Assembly: GCA_010909165.1 (NCBI GenBank)
Contig: MU008212.1
Location: 233,491 to 297,490 of the forward strand
From: Anthoceros angustus
Taxonomy: Eukaryota; Streptophyta; Anthocerotopsida; Anthocerotales; Anthocerotaceae
Reading direction: 5' to 3'
DNA: 64,000 nucleotides
Part shown: piece after piece, positions 32,420 through 41,841 of the stretch
Position numbering within the stretch: the stretch's first letter is position 1
Layout of the letters: each line of letters starts with the position of its first letter
Translations under genes and position numbers: made by a program
Notes under the pieces: model-generated
Databases searched by the model: none
What the model saw: only the letters and a program-made list of their open reading frames with translations
Told to the model about the DNA's origin: nothing

Positions 32420-33833
32420 CCTTCAAGGAGTTGTCCTCTCCTTCACAGCCCCATTTTGCTACTCGGCGCAGTCTCCTTGCTTCTCATGATTTAGATGATT
32501 CAGACTGGAGATGCCTCCCCTACCATTTACCCTCAAGACATGCACCACTTGCACCTGACGGGGGCAAATCTTCCACCACAGTAGCAATCCATGGAGGTGG
32601 TGACGAGGACAAACCTATTGCTGTGATCCCAGTTGCAGGTGTTCCCGCTGCAGATGATCCACTTATTGATCATGCTGCCCCCCCCCCCCTAGTTGCTAGT
32701 GTTGGAGAATTCATGGACAACTTTCCTGCTGTAGACGAGTTTGATTGGGCTGATGATTTTTCATATACAGGACCCTGGTGATCTCCCTGACATTCCTAGT
32801 GATATATATGCTTGCCACTCTAGAGGTTGAACCAGCTGTAGAAGTTATCCCCAAGCCCAAACGCGGATATCTTAGCCGTCATTGTCTCCCGAGAGACCAG
32901 TGGCATGAGGTTCCCTAGTCTGAAGATTTTCGCCGTCCTAGGGGTTTTGTACTCCCACAATACCTCGCACAATTCAGATAGCCCTATTAGTGGGTACACA
33001 TCAGACCAAACCTAAGTCATATCATGAAGCCCTTACTCGCAACGACAATGTTAGCGCCACACTGAATTCATTAAGAACGCGGCCGAGGTGCGTTGACGGG
33101 CTCACTGTCTTAGTGTCTAGCTTTAATACACCATTGGATTCCTTCCATATATGATGAGTATCAGTCACTTATCAAAAATGAAACTTGGGAGTTGTGTCCT
33201 CTACCTGCTGGCAGCAAGATTGTAAGCTGCTAGTGGGTGTTCAAACACAAATTGAATGCCAAAGGTGACATTGTTCCTTACAAGTCTCATTTAGTTGCAC
33301 GAGGTTTCACACGTGTGCCAGGAGTCGGCTTTACTGAAACCTTCAGCCCTGTAGTCAAGACACAGTCCATTAGGATGATCTTAGCCCCAATGCATGGTAC
33401 CTCCAATAGATGGATGTCTGCACAGACTTTTTATGTGATGAGCTAGAGGAAGATATCTACATGGAACAACCCGAAGGCTTTGTGGATCCAGAACATCCAG
33501 ACTGGATTTGCTGACTAAAAAGACAATTTACGGCTTGAAACAGTTTGCAAGGGAGTGGTACAAGACTATTGACAAGTATTTGAAGTTTATTGGATTTATA
33601 CAAAATCCAAGCGACGGAAATGTCTACATATACCTGAAGAGTGGCAGTCTTGTCGTGCTGGCTCTGTATGTCGACGATGCCACCCTCGCGTCAAACAGCC
33701 CGGAATTATTAGCTTGGGTCAAGGGTGTGTTACATCAACACTTCGATATGAAGAACATCGGCACACTTACTTTCGTTTTAGGTGTCCAGTTGGCTCGGGA
33801 TTTGGAAGATGGTTTCCTCGTAACAGCATCTAA
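32420..33833 (+). mobile_element. Degenerate Ty1/copia retrotransposon (RT region)
   Basis: Copia pol blocks in + order with stops between them: PKPKRGYLSRHCLPRDQW (about 32850), SLIKNETWELCPLPAGSKIV (about 33155-33220), then WVFKHKLNAKGDIVPYKSHL and VARGFTRVPGVGFTETFSPV (33237-33350), EEDIYMEQPEGFVDPEH, KKTIYGLKQFAREWYK, and the catalytic ALYVDDATLAS (about 33660-33695), ending LGVQLARDLEDGF. The internal stops mean it is inactive. It is interrupted at about 33.82 kb by a TIR element. Confidence 0.85.
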
Positions 33834-34753
33834 GTAGAAAGAGGTTTCTCCAGTAACCCCTTTTTGCACACGGACTTCCGCAAACCCCAAATTGCATGCT
33901 AAAAATCCGCACTGAAAACGGCGGTTTTGAAGAGTTATTTACGCGTGCACAAATGTATTTGATTTTAAACTCTATCCAATTCTGAGCCTTCCTAAAAGAA
34001 GGTCATTCTCTGTCCCACGTATACAAACATTTAGAGTTTTAGGGCTTTGCATGCAGTGCGCAAACTTGTTTGCACCAACCTTCATTCATACGGTCAACCC
34101 CTGTGTGCGTGCACTGCGCGCACTGGCTCCTGCCGGTGCACGCACCGGGCCCCTTGGCATGTTTGATGATAACCCGGTACTAGGTCACCGCCGAAAGAGA
34201 CGGAAACACTGTAAAGGATAAAAAGGGGATAGGGTATTCTTCGTCGCATTGGGGCATAGAATAGACATATGAGAGCGGTCTAGGTGAACCTCCGCCGATG
34301 TCTGCTACTTGTTATTTCGTCGGGAGTTCCGACACATCCTTAGACCTCCAAAAGGACATGTTTCCCCATTAGAAGATCATTTTTCGCGTTCTTTTTGCAC
34401 AGTGCGCACACAAGTTTGTGCATAGCATTGTACCAGGCCCCCCTGGAATGCAAAAACATAGAAAACCACATAAAATGCAGAAATTACGGACATGACAAAA
34501 TAATGGAACAATGAGGTCACTGACCCGTCATCACACCGACTAAATCGCCATGAATTTGATTAGAAGGCCCCAGCTCGGTGTAAATGACTTGACAGGAAGT
34601 GGCACATAAACTGAGAATGCCAGAGACTGATGCATGAACACTTACAAAAAAACAACAAAAACCAAACCAACTTGAGTTTTCGGCGAAATAGGGTTGGGAT
34701 TTTTACCAAAACCCCTTTTGACAGGAGAATTCTCTTTCTACACAGACGCTGTT
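33821..34753. mobile_element. TIR transposon, copy 1 (non-autonomous)
   Basis: About 0.93 kb flanked by imperfect terminal inverted repeats of about 30 bp (left AACAGCATCTAAGTAGAAAG; right, as reverse complement, AACAGCGTCTGTGTAGAAAG). The left internal 200 bp (33858-34060) is about 85% like the left internal part of the element at 49.15 kb. No transposase is recognisable. It is inserted in or beside the copia relic. Confidence 0.65.
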
Positions 34754-34877
34754 GGCTCCATTTCTTGTTATGGTTGGCAATGCTCGGCTCGGCTCCTTGC
34801 CTCCGCAGGCGCTTTCTGTGATCTTCACAGATGTGTTGGTACAGCAGGTAGATCGCTACTACAAAGGCTTACGGGGG

Positions 34878-35080
34878 TGTGTTGAAGCTATGTTAAGCAT
34901 ACAGCTGTTAGCTTAGCTATATAACTATAGGTTATTATCCATATAAAGAGACATGACCTAATGTCGATTTTGTATAAGACTTGTCATTTTTTTCATTAAT
35001 TAGTTGTTCATTACACATTGTATCTCCTCTAGTATACTCCGACTTTTCACATTGACAGACCTGATCCACCTCGGCAACCT
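34878..35080 (+). repeat. Probable copia 3' LTR
   Basis: A purine tract (ACGGGGGTG) is followed at once by TGTTGAAGCTATG, the typical polypurine tract plus TGTTG LTR start of plant copia elements, and then an AT-rich promoter-like sequence. The 3' end is not defined and no matching 5' LTR was found. Confidence 0.5.
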
Positions 35081-35085
35081 TCAGC

Positions 35086-36857
35086 CTGGATCTCGCTACG
35101 CGCCCCCCCCTCCTCTTGCAGAGCTTCCCAGTCCCGGAATCGATGGAGACGAGAGGCCACCTCCCTATGGCCGGAAGAACCATCTCTAAAGCGACAAAGA
35201 CACCTCGAGGAGAAAAAGGAATAGGGTCCAAGCTGCCTCGTCCCTAGGGTCCAGCGCAAGGCGATCCAAAGGAAAGCCAGTAGGCAAGTCAAACGTCGTC
35301 ATGCACGCCCCTCGGGAGACACCAAAAAAGGCGGGGTATTGGAAAGTGAGCTTCGAACAGGGTGAGCAAGTGATCCAATTGCATTCGCAACCACTGCCAA
35401 GACTTTGGGGGCGGGCTGAGGGGAGCATCCAAACTCGGATCCAGATGTATAGCCCCACTAGAAGAAGCAAGCCTCATCTGAGCCTCCCAGGTGGTTCGGT
35501 CGAAGTCCTTGTGTCTGTGCCCAATGTGACATTTCACCTCTTGACTGCACAGCACAACTAAGCGCAGACAAGACAAGGGGTGTCCTTGACTGCCACTGAA
35601 GGAGTGGATTGCACCATAGGGGAGAGGGCAAGAACAAATGAGAACAACGTGTGGACGACTGCCCGAGGGTGTCAGGGTCAAGGGGGCACTAGGTGACAAG
35701 GACAAAGCGTCCTCGGCATCTACCAAACATATGGAGAGTACACTCCGTATGGCGAGCCTGCCCAATAGGCTGGCCGAAGGCCTCCGCTCAAAGGGGCCGC
35801 AACCCGCCAAAACACCTAACAACCTACCGCACAGACCCCCGCTCCCGAAATCATGAACATAAACCCTAAAAGCCCCTGGCCAACCGGAACATGACAGCCG
35901 CGTGAAAGCCCACTAAAACTGCTAGCAACTTACCATAGTGTTTTCACTCTCGTAGCCACTTAGCAGTGTGTTTTCAGTCTAGTAGTTCTTGCTACGGTAG
36001 AAGCATTTCATCGCATGTATTATCGGTCACATTCCCACGCCACAGGCGAAAGAATGCCATGGGCTGAATTTGAAGCGCAAGTTCAGAACTACGCTTGGGT
36101 GACCTCATAAAGAGATGAGTTGCTTTCCATGCTAATCAAATGGTGATGTAGTTTGCCTGCCCTCAAGGCCATCACGTCAAGCATTTCCTCAGCAGAGTTG
36201 ATCATTGCATGACCGTTGTTGACATTGCTCTGTGACCCGCATGTGCTTGTGATGGCCTCAAGACTGATATGGTTCTTTCCACATCGGCTCGTAGAACCAC
36301 CTCATCTTAGCTGCCATGAGTGATCAACACCGGAGGACAATTCCCCTCACAAACACTATCACTTTGTTGGTGTCCTTCTTGAAGAAAGAGTTCACGAAGT
36401 AAGGAGGCAGAGATAGCAACCACACTGCTTACGTGATTCACGCCACTATGATTCAATGAAAAATCCAGTACAACTGTTCCACCTTGTGAGAAACCAAATA
36501 GGTGGATTCTATCTTGCCTCCAATCACAGCTCGTGCAAAGCACATCGACCACTTTCTTCAGCCGAGTCCTTGTTTGGTAAAGACTGTCCACCCTCCTTCT
36601 TTCTCCAATAGAAGGTTGAATCATGTTCCAGCTCTGGTCGTATGACGTGAAGCATGATCTCCCATATGTAATTACTTCAGGAAATTCTATAAGTGCAAAC
36701 AATTTAAGCTAGAGTTGCAGTTTGAGGTAACGAGAGTGTCTTAGCAAGACCTGCAAACGAGGTGTGCGTGTCGCCCAGCCCGTACAGGAGAACCATAAGA
36801 TTTTTGTCAACACCATCCGCACGGCTATGAGGTAACCATGATAAAGTGAGTTAGAAC
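35086..36857. repeat. Tandem duplication, unit A (~1.77 kb)
   Basis: Unit A starts at CTGGATCTCGC and ends with GATAAAGTGAGTTAGAAC. Unit B (36863-38552) repeats it directly with the same order throughout and is about 80 bp shorter through many 1-3-bp deletions. Each unit carries a - strand esterase fragment in its right half. The left half is non-coding, including the shared tract ACTAGAAGAAGCAAGCCTCAT. Confidence 0.9.
36107..36830 (-). pseudogene. Esterase/acyl-protein-thioesterase-like fragment in unit A
   Basis: The - strand encodes DGVDKNLMVLLYGLGDTHTS, then FAGLAKTLSLPQTATLA, EFPEVITYGRSCFTSYDQSW, RIHLFGFSQGGTVVLDFSLN (nucleophile elbow GFSQG), SSVVAISASLLREL and PPVLITHGS. A TAA follows, then DEVVLRADVERT and GHAMINSAEEMLDVMA. 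This is the alpha/beta-hydrolase order of LYPLA-like esterases, with Ser, Asp and His all traceable. The TAA after HGS and a missing N-terminal exon make it a pseudogene fragment. Confidence 0.7.
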
Positions 36858-36862
36858 CTTGA

Positions 36863-38552
36863 CTGGATCTCGCCCCCCTCCTCTTGCAGGCTTCCCGATC
36901 CGGAATCGATGGAGACGAGAGGCCACCTCCCTATGGAAGAACCATCTCTAAAGCGACAAAGACACCTCGAGGAGAAAAGGAATAGGGTCCAAGCGCCGTC
37001 CCTAGGGTCCAGCGCAAGGCGATCAAAGGAAAGCCGTGGCAAGTCAAGCGTCGTCATGCACGCCTCGGAGACACCAAAAAGGCGGGGTATTGGAAAGTGA
37101 GCTTGAGCAGGGGTGAGCAAGTGATCCAATTGCATTCGCAACCCGCCCAAGACTTTGGGGGCGGTGAGCATCCAAACTCGGATCCGGATGTATAGCCCCA
37201 CTAGAAGAAGCAAGCCTCATCCAGGCCTCCCGGTGGTTCGGTCGAAGTCCTTGTATACGTGCCCAATGTGACATTTCACCTCTTGGACGCAGCTGACAAG
37301 CCAGAGACAAGACAAGGGGTGTCCTTGATCGCCTTTGAAGGAGTGGATTGCACCATAGGGAGAGGGCAAGAACAAATGAGAACAACGTGTGAATTGAGGG
37401 TGTCGGGGTCAAGGGGCACTAGGTGACAAGGACAAAGCGTCCTCGGCATCTACCAAACATATGGAGAGTACACTCCGTATGGCGAGCCTGCCCAATAGGC
37501 TGGCGAGGCCTCCGCTCAAAGGGCCGCAACCGCCAAAACACCTAACAACCTACATACGGACCCCGCTCCGAAATCATGAACATAAACCCTAAAAGCCCAC
37601 AGCCAACCGGAACATGATGGCCCGTGAAAGCCCACTAAAGCGCTAGCAACTTACCATAGTGTTTTCACTCTCGTAGCCACTTAGCGGTGTTTTCGATCTA
37701 GTAGTTCTTGCTACGGTAGAAGCATTTCATCGCATGTATTATCGGTCACATTCCCACGCCACAGTGAAAAGAATGCCATGGGCTGAATTTGAGCGCAAGT
37801 TCGAACTACGCTTGGGTGACCTCATAAAGAGATGAGTTGCTTTCCATGCTAATCAAATGGTGATGTAGTTTGCCCGCCTCAAGGCCATCACGTCAAGCAT
37901 TTCCTCGCAGAGTTGATCATTGCATGGCCGTTGTTGACATTGCTCTGTGACCGCATGTGCTTGTGATGGCCTCAAGAGGCGATATGGTTCTTTCCACATC
38001 GCTCGTAGAACCACCTCATCTTAGCGCCATGAGTGATCAACACCGAGGACAATTCCCTCACAAACACTATCACTTTGTTGGTGTCCTTCTTGAAGAAAGA
38101 GTTCACGAAGTAAGGAGGCAGAGATAGCAACCACACTGCTTACGTGATTCACGCCACTATGATTCAATGAAAAATCCAGTACAACTGTTCCACCTTGTGA
38201 GAAACCAAATAGGTGGATTCTATCTTGCCTCAATCACTGCAAAACACATCGACCACTTTCTTCAAGTCCTTGTTTGGTAAAGATCCACCCTCCTTCTTTC
38301 TCCAATAGAAGGTTGAATCATGTTCCAGCTCTGGTCGTATGACGTGAAGCATGATCTCCCATATGTAATTACTTCAGGAAATTCTATAAGTGCAAACAAT
38401 TTAAGCTAGAGTTGCAGCTTTGAGGTAACGAGTGTCTTAGCAAGACACAAGCAGAGGTGTGCGTGTCGCCCGGCCGTCTGAGGAGAACCATAAGATTTTT
38501 GTCAACACCATCCGCACGGCTATGAGGTAACCATGATAAAGTGAGTTAGAAC
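36863..38552. repeat. Tandem duplication, unit B (~1.69 kb)
   Basis: Direct repeat of unit A with the same junction sequences. Differences are mostly small deletions in C/G-rich CNG or CG contexts (for example unit A TTAGCTGCCATG against unit B TTAGCGCCATG), plus a few substitutions. Confidence 0.9.
37832..38520 (-). pseudogene. Esterase-like fragment in unit B
   Basis: Second copy of the LYPLA-like fragment. The block DRIHLFGFSQGGTVVLDFSL then SSVVAISASLLREL is intact at 38021-38230, but frameshifts relative to unit A disrupt the flanking parts. It is non-functional as it stands. Confidence 0.7.
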
Positions 38553-38599
38553 TGCCCAGCCTTTGTAGTTGCTAGACACAATGTAGCAAGTGGAACAAG

Positions 38600-38740
38600 G
38601 TTGTATGAGAGCTTTCTGTTGTGAAAAGTTCGGGTATCTTTTATTACATGGCAGGCTTTGGTGGGGCAGGACCCACCAATCTTGCAATTATCTTTCTCTT
38701 ACTTGGAGAAGACGTGGTAGTATATCGAATGGGTGAGTAT
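38600..38740 (+). pseudogene. Saccharopine-dehydrogenase-like gene, detached downstream exon
   Basis: The + strand reads IFYYMAGFGGAGPTNLAIIF then LLLGEDVVVYRMG, with a GTGAGT donor after it. In the family this segment (GGAGPT, then LLLGE) follows within a few residues of the VMAAEL block found at 31.77 kb. It is therefore the next exon of the broken gene, now about 6.8 kb away across the repeat cluster. No later exons were recognised downstream. Confidence 0.7.
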
Positions 38741-39361
38741 TTTTGGCTCCAACCACACATCTTCCTTTTACCTCTAGGTAAGAAAAGTCTTGTTTACCAT
38801 CATAAATATTGTTCTATACGCACTTACACTATCTATGTGGGCTACGATTGACCTCCCACCAACTCCATTTTGCAGATTTCCTATGAACTCCATTTTGCAG
38901 ATTTCGATTCTTATGCCCATATTGCAAAGAATCGGGGTGGCTTCATTGACATGTTTATGTAACAATACACCTTCGGTTGAATTGATTTTGAGCATATTAG
39001 AGAGACTGCACACTTCACGTTCATGCATCAAACTACAAACCATGTACAGATTTGTAAAAAAATTTAAAAGGACAAACCAAAATAGGCAAATTAGGTACTT
39101 GGTCCTTCACAAAATGGTATGGATTCACTTGTGAACTCTAACTACACTATACCCAATGCATTTTTTTCCATATGACAACGACCTAAACATTGCTCGAATA
39201 ACAAGCTACATACCTACATGCCGACTACATTGAAAGGCCTAAAGCAAAGAAGCTATTAAGTGAGGCAATCTCGGGGGAACAAGTCCAACAAGTCTAACAA
39301 GCTTTCTCTGTCTGAAATGGAGGAGTATATGGAGAAAATTGACGACTGAGTGGCGTTCCGT
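38741..39361. other. No gene recognised
   Basis: AT-rich sequence. Short frames on both strands show no domain. A direct repeat (TTTGCAGATTTC...) occurs near 38870-38905. Confidence 0.4.
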
Positions 39362-39545
39362 ATATAGTCTGCAATGATCTCGTTTGTCTGTCTACCATAG
39401 AGGAATAGAAATAACAAGAAATTGTCAACTGAAGATGGTGAACCAAATATAGTATGCAATGATCTCGTTTGTCTGTCTACCATGGAGGAATAGAAATAAC
39501 AGGAAATTAACGTTGGAAGATGGTAGACCAAATATAGTCTGCAAT
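39362..39545. repeat. 85-bp tandem repeat at the 3' end of the GDSL gene
   Basis: Units begin at 39362, 39447 and 39532 (ATATAGTCTGCAATGATCT-like start), with a period of 85 bp. The last unit contains the coding end of the GDSL lipase (NKIIADYIWSTIF). The other two are downstream duplicates of that coding end. Confidence 0.85.
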
Positions 39546-40619
39546 GATCTTGTTTGTCGCTCGAGTTGGATGAATAACATCCCACCAAACATAATCATCT
39601 GGATTATCGCATATTGGATTAGGAGGCAAACAAAAAGTTACTTCTGTACTGTCACTACTTCCACAACATGCTCCATGTGCATGCATTGAGTAATTTCGAG
39701 GATAAGAAATAATATGAAGAGCTAGGTCATATATACCTCCAATAGCAATTGAAACATTTGGGGTATTAGCAAAATTATTTCGTATCGCACTAGTGATATT
39801 TCTATTAATACTTGGAATATAAGTATTTGCTTCTTTGTCACATCCGTCTTGTAGTCCAGCCAAAGCTTGATCAAATGGTGTGCAACCAAGTGGTCCTATT
39901 TCCATGATCAAAAATTGTCTAGCCCCTAACCTATACAATAGGTTTAGTTGTTCTATCAATGTATATTCCATTCGTGTATACACCTCATTAAAATTCAAAG
40001 ATGTATTAGTTAAAAATATAATATCATTACTTCCCGTTGAAATAAAAAATAAAGAATCTCTCAAATGAGATCTAACTCGATCTTCTTGATTATCAAATTC
40101 TTGATATATCTCGGGCAGTGTCTGATTGGCAAACCTGAACACTTGTGTACCCAAAGAATAAAGTGGTCCAAATTCTTGTCCAGTTTCCTCAAGTATTCCG
40201 GATCCACCTGATGCATAGTTAATTCCAGGTCCAACTACATCTTTCGCACTGTATTCAAATATGGTGCGTGGATAACTAGTAAAATGTAGATATTTAGCGA
40301 GATAATCAATTACTAACCGACCATTGCAAAATCGCCCTGTCGGATTTTTTGTATCAAAATCACGTCCATATGGAAAAAAGTTCGCTTTCACGAGCGTATT
40401 TAAATGATTATTGGTTCCCACATCAGCTGTTGAATCTCCAAATATATATAAAGCTGGAAATTTATTACCTATATGTACAGCTGGAAATTTATTACCTATA
40501 TATACAGCTGGAAATTGATTACCGTTTACTCCATAAATCAAAAATAACAAACCAAAAAATAACTCAAAAAACAATAAGCTTGAGCAAGGTCTAACAAGCT
40601 CTTGCTTGCTCGCCATCAT
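39507..40619 (-). CDS. GDSL esterase/lipase, intronless
   Basis: GDSL (SGNH) hydrolases are secreted esterases acting on cutin, lipids or cell-wall esters. A single exon of about 370 codons starts at ATG 40619 and has a signal peptide (SSLLFFELFFGLLFLIYGVNG). The four SGNH blocks are complete: Ser in ALYIFGDSTADVGTNN, Gly in GINYASGGSGIL, Asn in STGSNDIIF, and Asp/His in WWDVIHPT. An odd triplicated 9-residue segment (GNKFPAVHI-type) sits between the signal peptide and block I. Plant GDSL genes usually have several introns; this one has none and is clearly more AT-rich than its neighbours. Confidence 0.9.
   Translation of the reverse strand: MMASKQELVRPCSSLLFFELFFGLLFLIYGVNGNQFPAVYIGNKFPAVHIGNKFPALYIFGDSTADVGTNNHLNTLVKANFFPYGRDFDTKNPTGRFCNGRLVIDYLAKYLHFTSYPRTIFEYSAKDVVGPGINYASGGSGILEETGQEFGPLYSLGTQVFRFANQTLPEIYQEFDNQEDRVRSHLRDSLFFISTGSNDIIFLTNTSLNFNEVYTRMEYTLIEQLNLLYRLGARQFLIMEIGPLGCTPFDQALAGLQDGCDKEANTYIPSINRNITSAIRNNFANTPNVSIAIGGIYDLALHIISYPRNYSMHAHGACCGSSDSTEVTFCLPPNPICDNPDDYVWWDVIHPTRATNKIIADYIWSTIFQR
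40453..40525. repeat. 27-bp in-frame minisatellite in the GDSL gene
   Basis: Two full and one partial copy of a 27-bp unit, a multiple of three, so the reading frame is kept and nine residues are repeated. Confidence 0.9.
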
Positions 40620-41841
40620 CCTTGTTGATATCCTTCTCAAATTCACAAAGAAAATAAAAAATGGTAGACAAATATATGAAAAAGAGAATGAAGTAGGTCC
40701 AATAGCTAGCCAATTTGTATCCTATGCGGGTTGTTCTCACTTAAACAACTAAAACTACTAAACCTTAAACTCCATGCCAACCACACATCAAATGTTAAGC
40801 TTCCCATATAGAAGTTATCTTAACAAATTGAATGTACTATTCATAGCCATATTACCCAACATACAGTTACTATAAAGATAGTTATTACATATGGTTAGAT
40901 GTGCCGTTCACCTTTAGATCTTATCATGATAGAGAAGATATCATACGCTTAGTGGTCTGGCATGGGAAATCGGTGCACTCATCGCCAAGATCGATTTAGT
41001 CACTTTTTCTTCCGAAAAGAGGATGGGTAGACCTGATTTTCTTTTCAGGCTAGTCTTCAACCACAAGTCTTTGCTTCTCATAGCACTTTCCATCCAGGTG
41101 GGGACACTAAAAATTGACCCTACTGTCCGATTTATGCAACGTAATTTTTGAAGCACGGGATTGATAATCTTGACATATCTTTCTTTTCATCGTGTCCGGG
41201 TCTGGTTCAAAGCGTTGTGTCCGGGCCTAGTTCTATAAGAACTAAAACACGCGTAATTTATCCTACAGATAATCTGCATAGGTATGCCGTTGTAATGCCT
41301 CCAGCTTCTCGAGCGGAAGGCATGGAATCGGCCCTTCCATCCCAACGTACCGAGGCACCAGTCAGGTTGGCGACCGCTTCTCCACGGACGCGTCCCCCAC
41401 TCCTCTCCAACCGTGCTCCGAGTCCCCATCCCGACTGCCATATTGGAGGTAATTTTCCTGGCACCCAGCCGGTTCCAGGTCGGAGGGCTTGGTTTTTTCG
41501 CCTTCAGTCTGTCCCATCGACTATGGGGTGGGGGCTACGAGTCATGAGAATTCGACGTTGAAAGAACCGGAACCCGAACCCGTCGTGGCCTCCGTGGAGG
41601 AGATGTGAGGGGCATGTGCGCCTCGTCGCAACATGGTGGTTTGTCATGCATCACTCGCGATTCGACGAATTAACAAAACCGTGTCCATGTACCGGAATAC
41701 AAACAGTGAGACAGGGCTGACCATTGTGGGGTCAAGATCGGCAATCCATGGCAGACGTACAACTCCACTCACACCGTTCATGACAATTGTAGTGTAAGGC
41801 CGTCCTGAAACGACCATGGTTGAAGAGAACCGCGGACTTTG
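40620..41841. other. Intergenic region, no gene recognised
   Basis: GDSL promoter side and 3' flank of the MRD1/RBM19-like gene. A + strand frame at 41148-41561 has no recognisable domain. Confidence 0.4.
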
